A stretch of 64,000 nucleotides of DNA from PALSA-1006 sp963733265 (GTDB lineage Bacteria; Pseudomonadota; Gammaproteobacteria; Burkholderiales; Gallionellaceae): contig CAVTCF010000003.1 of assembly GCA_963733265.1 (NCBI GenBank), positions 186,001-250,000 of the forward strand. Direction: 5' to 3'. The position numbers and the translations under genes were made by a program. Under the pieces are notes generated by a model. The model ran no database searches and was not told the origin of the DNA. It saw only the letters and a list, made by a program, of their open reading frames with translations. Every line of letters starts with the position of its first letter. Positions within the stretch are counted from its first letter, which is position 1. Below, piece after piece: positions 8,893 to 17,476 of this stretch.

Positions 8893-10014
8893 CTACGGGT
8901 TCTGCAGAAGTAGTACGGGTGAGCAACGCTCCTTCGGCTTTCCTGCCGCAACGCCAAAGTTCACGCGCTGTCCGACTTGGGGCTTGACTCCTGCGCCGAA
9001 GAAGTCGGAGGAATGAAAAAACGCGGAGCCGCCGCTGTCTACTGCTATGAAGCCGGCCATAGCTTTACTGCCATTTGCGTACGTCATGGGGTAGGTCTCT
9101 ATCACCCCAGTCTTTCTAGGTGTCGCCGAGTAGCACAAGGCCTCGCATCTTTGTACGACTTCGTCTGCCTTTAGCCGAAGCGCGGGGTCAATCTGCAGAC
9201 AACTCAGCACCAGCGCCCATAGCTCCTGCTCAAGTTGCTTTGTATCTTGATGCTTGCCGAACCATTCGGGCTGACTCAACTCAATTTTTCCGGCCAGCTG
9301 CGCCTGTGCCATTTTCATGATGGCCCCTTTGCCTCCACCGAAAGGTGGTTTTCCGAGCAGCAAGTGGCAGGTGATTGCACCGAGTGCCCAGATGTCGGCT
9401 GGTTGTTCGGCACTTGACCAATCACTCCAGCATTCTGGGGCTAAATACGGCACCGCCCCGAGAAGGGTGCTTGATGAAGTCAGGGTGTTTTCATCTTGCT
9501 CGAATTTCTCAATCTCGGCCTCCAGTTCCTTCTCGGCAAGCTTGGCGATGCCAAAGTCAGTCAACTTGATGATGTCCATGTGACCATCGGCGGACGTCAT
9601 GATATTGCTTGGCTTGAGATCGCGGTGGCAGATGCTCACTCTGTGCGCTGCCTGAAGTCCCTTGGCGATGTTATGAACGACCCAAGCTGTGAGCGACGGG
9701 TCGAGAAAGATGAAGTCGCTCGCGAGCCGTCGACCAAGGTCTTTCCCTTCAATGAACTCTTCTACCAAGCATCGATTTGCACCTTCCTCGACATAGTCAA
9801 GAGTTGCTGCCACATTAGGATGCACAACGCGTGCGCCCATCTGCGCACCTCTACTGAAGCGCTTGTCGACGATACCCTCGCGCGGCGTCTTCAACGCAAC
9901 GACTCGTTCCAGCGTAAGGTCGAAGCATCGATAGACTTCTTGCATACCGCCTTCAAGGTGAAAGGCATCAATCCTGTACCGTTCAGCGATGATCTCTCCA
10001 GCCTTAAACTTCAT
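8893..10014 (-). CDS. Serine/threonine protein kinase with C-terminal cold-shock-like domain
   Basis: 373 residues from the ATG at 10014, chosen because GGAGG lies seven bases upstream and the ATGA overlaps the stop of the preceding kinase gene. The Hanks-type kinase domain covers about residues 10-290: Lys42 in VVALK, ICHRDLKPSN (HRD 130-132), LTDFGIAK (DFG 153-155) and APE 192-194 are all present, so it should be active. The nucleotide-binding Gly loop is weak (EGGMQEVY). Residues about 302-371 (GFIAVDSGGSAFFHSSDFFG, then VGQRVNF) have the strand pattern and FFH of a cold-shock OB-fold, which would bind single-stranded nucleic acid. It is cytosolic and last in a phosphatase-kinase-kinase operon. 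Substrate unknown. Confidence 0.85.
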   Translation of the reverse strand: MKFKAGEIIAERYRIDAFHLEGGMQEVYRCFDLTLERVVALKTPREGIVDKRFSRGAQMGARVVHPNVAATLDYVEEGANRCLVEEFIEGKDLGRRLASDFIFLDPSLTAWVVHNIAKGLQAAHRVSICHRDLKPSNIMTSADGHMDIIKLTDFGIAKLAEKELEAEIEKFEQDENTLTSSSTLLGAVPYLAPECWSDWSSAEQPADIWALGAITCHLLLGKPPFGGGKGAIMKMAQAQLAGKIELSQPEWFGKHQDTKQLEQELWALVLSCLQIDPALRLKADEVVQRCEALCYSATPRKTGVIETYPMTYANGSKAMAGFIAVDSGGSAFFHSSDFFGAGVKPQVGQRVNFGVAAGKPKERCSPVLLLQNP

Positions 10015-11099
10015 AGAACGACCTCCGGGTGCGACGAGAAGAATGTGACCCACTGCCTAGACGATCCCAGACTGGCATTACCGAATCCAATTACACATGC
10101 CTCGTGGAGCACATGGCTCGGTTCGGCTGGTACGTTGTTGATGCTGATTGAGCCTACGACTTCCACAATTGAGAATCGAAGGCCGTCATAGACCACCTTT
10201 AATTTACCTAATGTGCCAATCTCCAGTGCGACAGTAGGATGTTTCGCCGATAGCTCGTACACTGTTTTAATGCCTTGCACAAAGAGGCCACGGTGCTTAT
10301 TCCTGCTGAGGTGATTAGCCAATACCGTGCTGATCTGTTCGGCTGTCGGTCGGCTCTCTGGCTGCGGGTCAAGACACGCGTCAATCAAGTCGACAACATC
10401 CTTGTGAAGGCCATCAGCATGCTTGTCAGAGGTTGGCATCACGGTACTGATGGACTGGACGCGTCCTGAGGTCTGCGGTGGCTTTTCCAACAACGGCATC
10501 GGAAATTTTTGGCTGGAAAGCGCCCAAGCACACACGCCTAGGGCGTAGATGTCCATCTCCGGCGTAATAGTCGCTCCTAGCACATACAGTTCTGGTGCTG
10601 CATAAATGAGAGTGCCCTTGTTTTGCTTTGTCTTGTACCCGCCGTCCGGTGACGATATGCCGAAGTCGAATAGTTTGACGACACCAGCGGCAGATTCTTT
10701 GAAGTTGTCGAGTTTCAGGTCGCGGTGGATGATTCCAACAGCATGCAAGTCGCGAAGAGCGCATGCAAGCTGATAAAGAATCTTGAGATAGGTCTGTGGG
10801 TTGCTTGCCGCATCCTTGTAAAACGCCGAAAAGTCTTGGCCACGGAGACGCTCTATAACGACGCCCTCGATTTCACCTTTTATATTCGCAATGACATCAT
10901 ATACCTCGACGACATGGCGAGAGCGGGCCTTGCAAAGACTTATGAGTTCGTTATGAAGTTGAGCATTGTTTGCTGGGTCTTGAATCACTTTCAGCAGGAC
11001 GACTCTTCGGAGGAACGTATCTTCGAGAGGAATAATCGTCCCGAATCCTCCTTTCAGTACGCTCTTTGTCAGAGTCTTGTATCGCGCTGGAAGATTCAC
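10011..11099 (-). CDS. Serine/threonine protein kinase with FHA-like C-terminal region
   Basis: 362 residues. The kinase domain spans about residues 5-275 with GGFG in the nucleotide loop, Lys37 (VVLLKVI), IIHRDLKLDN (HRD 125-127), LFDFGIS (DFG 145-147) and YAAPE (168-170). The C-terminal 75 residues end in ISINNVPAEPSHVLHEACVI and VTFFSSHPEVVL, which resembles the beta-strand pattern of forkhead-associated (FHA) domains that bind phosphothreonine; this is a weak motif-level call. There is no membrane span, unlike PknB-type kinases. It sits 23 bases after the PP2C gene and shares a four-base overlap with the next kinase, so the three form one operon. Confidence 0.83.
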   Translation of the reverse strand: MNLPARYKTLTKSVLKGGFGTIIPLEDTFLRRVVLLKVIQDPANNAQLHNELISLCKARSRHVVEVYDVIANIKGEIEGVVIERLRGQDFSAFYKDAASNPQTYLKILYQLACALRDLHAVGIIHRDLKLDNFKESAAGVVKLFDFGISSPDGGYKTKQNKGTLIYAAPELYVLGATITPEMDIYALGVCAWALSSQKFPMPLLEKPPQTSGRVQSISTVMPTSDKHADGLHKDVVDLIDACLDPQPESRPTAEQISTVLANHLSRNKHRGLFVQGIKTVYELSAKHPTVALEIGTLGKLKVVYDGLRFSIVEVVGSISINNVPAEPSHVLHEACVIGFGNASLGSSRQWVTFFSSHPEVVL

Positions 11100-11122
11100 C
11101 CCTTGCTCCCGTTCCTTTTTGA

Positions 11123-12262
11123 CTAAACTTGCTGGTTCTTCGTTGTTACTTCGCTGACCGTTACTTCAATCTTCGGCCTCGCCTCTTTGGAGTCTACCGT
11201 CTCAAGTTTTAGCTGCGACTCGCTTACAGTCTTCCGGGGCTCCTTCTTCTTTGTGTTTGTGTTTCTCTTTTGCTTTTCCGGCTTGTCGCGTGTATCAGCG
11301 GACTTGGATTCACTTATCCATGTGCTCGTAAGGATTTTGACTTTGGTTGACGGCGTCCACAAGACGATTCCCGTTTGCCGATGGCCAGCAGAAGTATGCA
11401 TCTGTTCATCACCACATAGGCGCTCCACATCACCGACTACAATCAAAGAAGCGTTGTCCACTCCGCCTACCCAATTCGCAAGAGCGATGGCCCGGCGAGC
11501 GGCATCGGTCGGTGTTGCTGCGTTTGCCACAGAAGCCTCGAAGTCCTTTGCGGCACGCCACAAACCGTCTGAACCCAGCACAACACCAAGATGAAAGCGC
11601 TCCTTTGTGTATGTTTGAATGCGCAATTCGTCAGCACTCCTTCCAGGTTCACCAATTGCTTGAGAGAGTCGACCTTGCAGTCCACGAGCCTTGATTAGAG
11701 CGGCGTGGTTGCCTGGTATTTCCTTCAGTTCGTTCTCGATCGTGTCATCAATTGTGACCTGATCCAACTTGCTCGAACTTGGCTCCCAGCTGTACGCACG
11801 GCTATCGCCTACGTTGGCGCAGACAAGATGTCCACTCGCCGTGGCAAGGAGCATCACCAGAGTTGTCGCACCGCGCCCCTGAAGCTCCCTTCGGACAAGC
11901 TCATCGGCTTGCTTAACGAGTGTATTGGCTAGTTCCTTCAAGGATGGGCGCCCCTGCTGCTGTGCGAGGTCGACAATGATGCTAGCAATGGCAAGTGCCG
12001 CTGCTTGGTCGCCCGACTCCGAGCCACCGACACCATCACAGACGAGAGCGACTGTGTACGTTTCTGTGTTGGGTGCCGCGATACGCGCAACTGCGATGCG
12101 ATCTTCATTCCGGTCTCGCTTGGAACCGAGGTGTGTAGCCATGGCGAGTCCCAACTCGTCTATGACCACTTGCGCCGCTTGCGAGCCGACGATCTCGTCC
12201 AGAATCGTAGCTTGGAGCGACAGAGCTTTAGGAGTGTGTGTGGGTGAGTTTTTCATGGTCAT
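11123..12262 (-). CDS. PP2C-family serine/threonine phosphatase
   Basis: 379 residues. The PPM/PP2C core spans about 35-280: SKRDRNEDR (48-55), VCDGVGGSESG (75-84), GATTLV, ANVGDSRAY (149-157), GSDGLW (230-235) and GGVDNAS (266-272) supply the metal-binding aspartates, so the enzyme should be active with Mn or Mg. The C-terminal 60 residues are highly charged and probably disordered (Lys-rich around 325-350). It starts the phosphatase-kinase-kinase operon and most likely reverses phosphorylation by the two kinases. A PP2C plus kinases without a TerY-like vWA protein differs from the known TerY-P triad. A second ATG at codon 3 is an alternative start. Confidence 0.9.
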   Translation of the reverse strand: MTMKNSPTHTPKALSLQATILDEIVGSQAAQVVIDELGLAMATHLGSKRDRNEDRIAVARIAAPNTETYTVALVCDGVGGSESGDQAAALAIASIIVDLAQQQGRPSLKELANTLVKQADELVRRELQGRGATTLVMLLATASGHLVCANVGDSRAYSWEPSSSKLDQVTIDDTIENELKEIPGNHAALIKARGLQGRLSQAIGEPGRSADELRIQTYTKERFHLGVVLGSDGLWRAAKDFEASVANAATPTDAARRAIALANWVGGVDNASLIVVGDVERLCGDEQMHTSAGHRQTGIVLWTPSTKVKILTSTWISESKSADTRDKPEKQKRNTNTKKKEPRKTVSESQLKLETVDSKEARPKIEVTVSEVTTKNQQV

Positions 12263-12406
12263 ATGTTACTCGAACTTCTGGACAAGATACAGCCTTCAGT
12301 CGGTCAACGCAGCTATCGCTGATTTGTCGCGACAAGAGTTGCACTTTGACGCAAGTCTGTATGACAGAATCTAACCTGAAGTAGACGGTGCATAACTAAG
12401 AAGCTC

Positions 12407-12772
12407 TTAGAGACTGCGAACCAAGCAGGTCGTAAAGTCTTTCCAACTCCTTAACGCATTGGGGAAGCGTTCTGCCGAGAATATGCTGCGCTGGTCGCTG
12501 GCTTTTTCCATCAAAGCTGGAAGGTATGAAACGCCATTGTGTGGTAGGTCAAGTTCTTTGAGTGCCGCGATTGACTTCTCATGGTGCACATCCTTGAACC
12601 CCTTAATTTGCTCGTATATCTTGATGTGACTGATAGAGCAAATGTCCAGAAAAAAGAGCGTCGGCACCATCGACGACCATTGCCGCATCATCGTCTGGAG
12701 AACTTCCATTTCTTCCCGGGAGCCGGAGAATCGTATCGTTATTTGTTGTACTTGACGGGTGGGCGGGATCAT
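12407..12772 (-). CDS. Unknown protein, possible truncated PIN-like domain
   Basis: 121 residues. Not recognised with confidence. The segment VPTLFFLDICSISHIK looks like the first strand of a PIN-like nuclease domain, where an early Asp binds metal. The following helical region contains HHEKSIAALKEL and LPALMEK. The protein ends soon after at a TAA, well short of a complete PIN domain, and I did not find a clear continuation in another frame, so it may be a truncated gene. It stands 144 bases upstream of the PP2C gene on the same strand. Confidence 0.4.
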   Translation of the reverse strand: MIPPTRQVQQITIRFSGSREEMEVLQTMMRQWSSMVPTLFFLDICSISHIKIYEQIKGFKDVHHEKSIAALKELDLPHNGVSYLPALMEKASDQRSIFSAERFPNALRSWKDFTTCLVRSL

Positions 12773-12955
12773 CCTGATTCCTCACAAAAAATATTGAAAA
12801 CCAAAGGACTGCCGTTTGGTCTTGCTTGTTGAACGACTACCCGATTTGTATAAGTTCCAACCCGGGTTGTCTGTTTCAGCATTTAGCACACACATGCCCT
12901 CGATCCAAGGTGTCAATTTTTAGCAGTATGAATTCTGACGTTGATAGGAACGTCG

Positions 12956-13804
12956 CTACCCAACGCTAGTGCGATGAGTGCTGCTAATTATTGGGCAGTT
13001 GATATTTAGCTGTTGCAGCTTAGACTTAAGTATAGCCTCGCCACCATTGACTACTAGTGGCCCTATGACGATCTTATCTAAGACGTTGTTCCATACGAAT
13101 GGAATCTTGCAGAAGTCACTGACCAACTTTACATGCTGCTGTACCCAATTCTCATTGGCCATGTATGAATAAACAAGGCGTACCTCCCTCTCTACTGACA
13201 CTGCTGAACGCAACTGCATTAGGGATAAGACCGCTCCTTGTCCGAGTGAGTCCAGATGCTTTTCAAAATCTTGGCCCCTAAATGACTCACGGATTGTATC
13301 AGCGTCCGTGTACTCCACCTTTCCGATGTGGTGATGCAGCATGTAGAAAGGGTTTTCTCGGCTCATCGCCGCAGCTAACATTTTACGCGGTGTCGATTGA
13401 ATACATACCGAAGGGCGGCCATGAGAGAAGTTATTCCATGCGAGATCTGAGTCAGATGGGTTCTCAGTCCAGCAAATACCAAACATGTCTTCCACAACGC
13501 CATTCAGTGTTAGTGTGCCTCCGGTCGCAGAATCTGGGAATGCTACATCTAGCAAAGGATTTTCCATGTTATCCAACCAAGTTCTTTTGTTGATTCTTGT
13601 GTGAGTGAGGCAACCATGCGAGATGTCATCAATCAAGAAGCATTCTGCCATCACACGATAAATCGGTTGATCAAGATCGAGGTCAAATGTATTTTGTTCA
13701 ATGTACAAACGCTTCATCTCTTCGGCAGACGTATCTCGGAAAGAGGCTCTCTGTACCGCCTCAATAGCAGCTTGATTTCGTCGGATGAACATCATTGATC
13801 CCAA
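12956..13804 (-). CDS. DUF2971-like protein of unknown function
   Basis: 282 residues, cytosolic. The stretch ICWTENPSDSDLAWNNFSHG followed by RPSVCI resembles the conserved core of DUF2971 proteins (typically W-x-x-Y-a-x-x-H-x-G-v-c-i), a family common in defence islands but without a proven activity. Near the C-terminus, VEREVRLVYSY and IVIGPLV also fit that family, where the positive residues and a final strand are conserved. The similarity is at motif level only. Alternative starts exist at codons 4 and 5. It is preceded by a gap rather than by another gene and lies upstream of the 121-residue fragment, on the same strand as the kinase cassette. Confidence 0.5.
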   Translation of the reverse strand: MGSMMFIRRNQAAIEAVQRASFRDTSAEEMKRLYIEQNTFDLDLDQPIYRVMAECFLIDDISHGCLTHTRINKRTWLDNMENPLLDVAFPDSATGGTLTLNGVVEDMFGICWTENPSDSDLAWNNFSHGRPSVCIQSTPRKMLAAAMSRENPFYMLHHHIGKVEYTDADTIRESFRGQDFEKHLDSLGQGAVLSLMQLRSAVSVEREVRLVYSYMANENWVQQHVKLVSDFCKIPFVWNNVLDKIVIGPLVVNGGEAILKSKLQQLNINCPIISSTHRTSVG

Positions 13805-14432
13805 TTAGATGATATTAGCGGCGTTAAGACTTGTCCGCATATTGCGAATTGTACAAATTGACACACCGTTGTTGCAAAAAACTGATTTTACGCCTGGAAA
13901 ATTTGCATTTCTCTATTCTCTGCGCATTCACTGGTTACATTCCATACTCTGGCTAATACTGCCTGCACCAGCCGGAAGCTCATTACCAACGATTTGTATG
14001 ATTTGACATGGAGGAATTCATGCCTCACAACTTTGAGCGTTTGGGTAACGTCCGCTATCCCTTGCAAACCAGAAATGCCATAGAGCAGCTGAGAAGGACT
14101 GTTAAGGCCGAGTGGAAGACTGGTTATGGTGACAGCCCATTCGGAATGGTTAAATGTTCCAACAAACGAAAGTGTGGATTTTTTCAATCAACATCCTGCT
14201 GAATTGCTGACTGCAGCGTCAAATCAAAACCTAGTCAAAGTTCCTCGATGATAGAGGTCGAAATTGTTGCGTTGTTTAATGTGCCCAAACTGGTCAAAAT
14301 TGCTGCATAATCAACAAATGTAATAAAATATGTATATTATATATAATGGCACATTTCATATCTTACTAAATTTAAACGTTTAAATAACGTCACTCACTCA
14401 CTCATGTTTAATTAAATGTCCTGATCACCATT
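13805..14432. other. AT-rich, gene-poor right end of the island
   Basis: About 630 bases without a convincing gene. Short open frames on both strands (for example 13888-14187 minus and 14008-14202 plus) show no recognisable domain and overlap each other. The distal 150 bases are very AT-rich and hold a perfect 14-bp palindrome at 14371-14384, followed by a short run of CACT repeats. This is the likely right margin of the island. Confidence 0.4.
14371..14384. promoter_or_regulatory. Perfect 14-bp palindrome TTTAAACGTTTAAA
   Basis: A fully symmetric site in the AT-rich gap about 50 bases past the end of the response-regulator gene. It could be an operator, a recombinase core site at the island edge, or chance in AT-rich DNA. 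Nothing else in the window shows it. Confidence 0.25.
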
Positions 14433-15443
14433 CTAAATCAGAAACTCAAATTTCTGGGGTTGTTTGCTAAGGCAAACAACCTTATTTCGTCCTTGACGTT
14501 TTGCCTGATATAACGCCTCATCGGCAGTTTTTATTAAAGTTTCAACAGAACATTGCTCATCTGGAATTATTGAAGAAACGCCACAGCTTACCGTAATACA
14601 CTGGGTCGTTGATGCTGTGTGCGCTATCCCAAGTGCCGAGACATTCTCACGGGCACGATTTGCTATATAACAGGCAGATTCAATATCGGTTAAGCTCAAA
14701 ATCAGCGCGAACTCCTCGCCTCCGTAGCGTGCAGCCAGATCGCCGGGACGACCGACTGAGTGCGCCAGTTGGCTTGCAACTTCTTTCAAACACCGATCGC
14801 CAGCTTGATGCCCGTAGTTATCGTTGAACTGTTTGAAAAAATCGACATCCATCATGACTAAGGACAAAGGCATTTTAAGTCTCTCACAGCGCTTCCACTC
14901 TTTAATCAATGATTCGTCAAATACGCGCCTATTAGAAATACCTGTTAATTGGTCTGTCGAGGATTGAATCTGTAGTTCCTTGTTGAACTCTTGAAGTTGG
15001 CGGTTTGCTTCATTCAATTGGCGAGTTATATCTGCATTGGCATGTTGCATTTCAACTATACGACGCATGGCATTTATTTTGGCATGCAGAACTATTGGAT
15101 TAACAGGTTTTTTTAAGTAATCATCACCGCCAGCCTGAATGCCGCGAGCCAAATCTTCATCGTTGTCCATACCTGTCAGAAATATAATAGCCGACCATGC
15201 CTTCCCGCCTTCTATTGCACGCATTCTCCTGGCGACTTCAAAACCATCAATGTCCGGGAGGAGTCCATCCAGCAATACAATGTCGGGGCGATCTTTTCGG
15301 AAAATTTCAAGTGCTTCCAGCCCTTGCCCCGCTGTCGAAATGTGCTGAACTCCCATTTTGCGAAGAGCTTTGCATAATGTAGCCATTGCAACCTTGCTAT
15401 CTTCCACTACTAGAATTTTCAGCGCAAAGTTATCTGACTCCAT
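14433..15443 (-). CDS. Response regulator with GGDEF diguanylate cyclase domain
   Basis: 336 residues. The receiver domain covers 8-125, with acidic residues near 14-15, the phospho-acceptor Asp59 (VLLDG), Thr90 and Lys112. A helical linker (130-160) leads to a GGDEF domain with the active motif GGEEF at 241-245. RPGD (232-235), five residues before it, is an intact inhibitory I-site, so the enzyme should make c-di-GMP under product feedback. This is the PleD/WspR-like logic: phosphorylation promotes dimerisation and synthesis. A GGGGA ribosome site precedes the ATG at 15443. No histidine kinase is adjacent. An 18-bp palindrome lies 26 bases upstream. Confidence 0.95.
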   Translation of the reverse strand: MESDNFALKILVVEDSKVAMATLCKALRKMGVQHISTAGQGLEALEIFRKDRPDIVLLDGLLPDIDGFEVARRMRAIEGGKAWSAIIFLTGMDNDEDLARGIQAGGDDYLKKPVNPIVLHAKINAMRRIVEMQHANADITRQLNEANRQLQEFNKELQIQSSTDQLTGISNRRVFDESLIKEWKRCERLKMPLSLVMMDVDFFKQFNDNYGHQAGDRCLKEVASQLAHSVGRPGDLAARYGGEEFALILSLTDIESACYIANRARENVSALGIAHTASTTQCITVSCGVSSIIPDEQCSVETLIKTADEALYQAKRQGRNKVVCLSKQPQKFEFLI

Positions 15444-15468
15444 AAGTTTCCCCGATCAGGCACATCGT

Positions 15469-15486
15469 CTTGAGCGTACGCTCAAG
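15469..15486. promoter_or_regulatory. Perfect 18-bp palindrome upstream of the diguanylate cyclase gene
   Basis: CTTGAGCGTACGCTCAAG is fully self-complementary. It lies 26 bases before the start codon at 15443, a suitable place for an operator or the stem of a 5' leader hairpin. The cognate regulator is unknown. Confidence 0.4.
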
Positions 15487-15675
15487 CATAAGCTTGGTAT
15501 TATTGCCAACCGCATTCAACGCCACTTGCATTAATAACCCCTCAATGGCAGTAGACTTGCCTGTTCAATTTGGACACAATGTATTTCATCAATATCCTTT
15601 ACTACTAAAAGTTAGAATTTCCCTTTTCGCTGCCGCAAGCAAATTTTTTTGATCGCGTTTTGCGCTCACTGAGGT

Positions 15676-17379
15676 CTAGTTTTGGTTAAGTATCTTCTCA
15701 AGTTGCTCAACCGGTACCGGTTTTCCAAACAGATATCCTTGATAGTTAATGCAGCCTTTGTCATGAAGGGTTTGTCGTTGCTCTTCCGTCTCGACCCCTT
15801 CGGCAATCACTTCCAGGTTTAGGCTTTGAGCCATCGCAATGATGGTTCGCACGATCGCTTTATCACTGCTGTCTGTGGCAAGGTCGCGGATGAAAGACTG
15901 GTCAATCTTGAGCTGATTGAGTGGCAGGCGTTTGAGATATTGCAGGGATGAATATCCGGTGCCGAAGTCGTCCAGTGAAAATTGCACCCCGATTTCCTTT
16001 AACGCATTCATCGTGGTAATGATCTCCTCAATGTTCTCCAGCAACATGCTTTCGGTAAGTTCCAGTTTAAGCAGTTTAGGATTTATTTCATAACGCTGCA
16101 CGAGAAATTTTACTTGGGCTGCAAAATCGGCTTGGTGGAATTGCTTGGCGCTCACGTTAACCGCAAGGACAAGGTCGCGGGTTAGCGTATTTTGCTCCCA
16201 TGCTTTGATCTGCGCGCACGCAGTCTCCAGAACCCATTGACCGATGGGCAGTATCAACCCGGTTTCTTCCGCCAGGGGAATAAAATGAACGGGAGATATC
16301 AGGCCTCGCTCAGGGTGTACCCAACGAATCAATGCTTCTGCGCCCAAGGGACGATTTGCGCTACTAACCTGAATTTGGTAATGCAACTGGAATTGCCGAC
16401 TTTCAAGTGCTTTGCGCAACTCATTTTCCAGGGCTGCGTGGGCGTTAATGATGTCCTGCATATGAGGGTCAAAGAATCTTAAAGTGTTACGTCCGGCCTT
16501 TTTTGCCTGATACATGGCAATGTCGGCCTGTTTCAGTAATTCCTCCTGGGAGTGGTCGTGATTGCTGAAAATAACCGCACCAATACTGGGTGTGCTGCGG
16601 TGTTCATGCATGACAAGCTGGTATGACTGATTGAGTGTAGAACGAATCTTGTCGCCAACTGCTTCAGCCTGTGTTGCTGCCTCCAAGGGATCTTTGTTCA
16701 GATCTTCAAGCAACACCACGAATTCGTCACCGCCCAGACGTGCCACCGTATCGGCTTCTCGCACGCAGTATTCCAAACGTAACGCGGTCTGTTTTAAGAG
16801 CAAGTCTCCGAAATCATGGCCTAAAGTGTCATTGAGGGTCTTGAAATTGTCCAGATCAATAATCATCAGCGCGCCACATCGACCAGTTCGGGCACTGGTA
16901 GCAAATGCTTGATGAATACGATCCGTGAGCAGGCGCCGATTGGGCAAGCCAGTAAGAGAGTCATATAAAACCAAGTGCTTGATTTCATCTTCCGCCCTAG
17001 AACTCAGGGTGATTTCAGTTAACGTAGCAACGTAATTTGTTACGCTACCATTTTGGTCTTTTACTGCGGTAATGTTGAGATATTCGGGATAAATTTCGCC
17101 ATTCTTGCGCCGATTCAGTATTTCGCCTTTCCATGCGCCAGCATTGTTAATGCTCTTCCACATCGCAGCATAGAAGCTTGCATCATGACGACCAGATTTG
17201 AGCAATTGAGGTTTTTTGCCAACGACATCTTCTTGTGTAAAACCGGTAATGTTGGTGAAAGCGCGGTTCACCCGAAGGATCACATTATTGGCATCAGAGA
17301 CAAGCATACCTTCCTGAGATTCAAACGCGATGGCGGCAATACGAAGTTGCTCATCCATTCCGGCATTCGATTCACTCAT
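15676..17379 (-). CDS. PAS-GGDEF-EAL dual-domain c-di-GMP enzyme
   Basis: 567 residues, no membrane span. A PAS/PAC sensor spans about 12-128 (VNRAFTNITGFTQEDVVGKK). The GGDEF domain has an intact GGDEF at 216-220 and an I-site READ at 207-210. The EAL domain starts near 318 with EALIRW (348-353). It keeps the catalytic set ELTESMLLEN, DDFGTGYSSL, KIDQSFI and EGVETEEQ, so phosphodiesterase activity is expected. With both domains looking intact, the net output cannot be told from sequence. The gene faces the same way as the diguanylate cyclase downstream, with a 230-base gap that holds no gene. The PAS domain may bind heme, flavin or a small ligand. Confidence 0.95.
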   Translation of the reverse strand: MSESNAGMDEQLRIAAIAFESQEGMLVSDANNVILRVNRAFTNITGFTQEDVVGKKPQLLKSGRHDASFYAAMWKSINNAGAWKGEILNRRKNGEIYPEYLNITAVKDQNGSVTNYVATLTEITLSSRAEDEIKHLVLYDSLTGLPNRRLLTDRIHQAFATSARTGRCGALMIIDLDNFKTLNDTLGHDFGDLLLKQTALRLEYCVREADTVARLGGDEFVVLLEDLNKDPLEAATQAEAVGDKIRSTLNQSYQLVMHEHRSTPSIGAVIFSNHDHSQEELLKQADIAMYQAKKAGRNTLRFFDPHMQDIINAHAALENELRKALESRQFQLHYQIQVSSANRPLGAEALIRWVHPERGLISPVHFIPLAEETGLILPIGQWVLETACAQIKAWEQNTLTRDLVLAVNVSAKQFHQADFAAQVKFLVQRYEINPKLLKLELTESMLLENIEEIITTMNALKEIGVQFSLDDFGTGYSSLQYLKRLPLNQLKIDQSFIRDLATDSSDKAIVRTIIAMAQSLNLEVIAEGVETEEQRQTLHDKGCINYQGYLFGKPVPVEQLEKILNQN

Positions 17380-17476
17380 GATAATTTAATTTTCTGTCGC
17401 CAATAGGGGAAAACGCGATTATAACTAAAAGCGCATTCTGACAGAAAAATCATTTCCAAGATTTGTTAGCCGAACT

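Larger units (their letters stand above)
3440..14430. mobile_element. Candidate genomic island with a GMT/Tn554-like recombinase module and defence-like cargo
   Basis: Boundaries are approximate. The left end is placed after the ssb terminator because the recombinase genes begin at 3457. The right end is placed in the AT-rich gap before the response-regulator gene that ends at 14433. The module at one edge consists of three tyrosine recombinases and a small HTH/coiled-coil gene in overlapping or nearly touching order, as in gamma-mobile-trio islands and Tn554-type elements, which are known to carry defence cargo. The rest is accessory: an antitoxin-like fusion, a phosphatase-kinase cassette, a fragment and a DUF2971-like gene, with several non-coding or decayed stretches. 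No att repeats were found by eye, so the exact ends and present mobility are unknown. Confidence 0.6.

Noticed and set aside
8790..9583. Several plus-strand open frames opposite the kinase gene
   Set aside because: They are antisense shadows of the kinase reading frame; no ribosome sites or known motifs.
13888..14202. Open frames of 99 (minus) and 64 (plus) codons at the island's right end
   Set aside because: They overlap on opposite strands, show no domain and have odd composition; likely chance in a decayed region.
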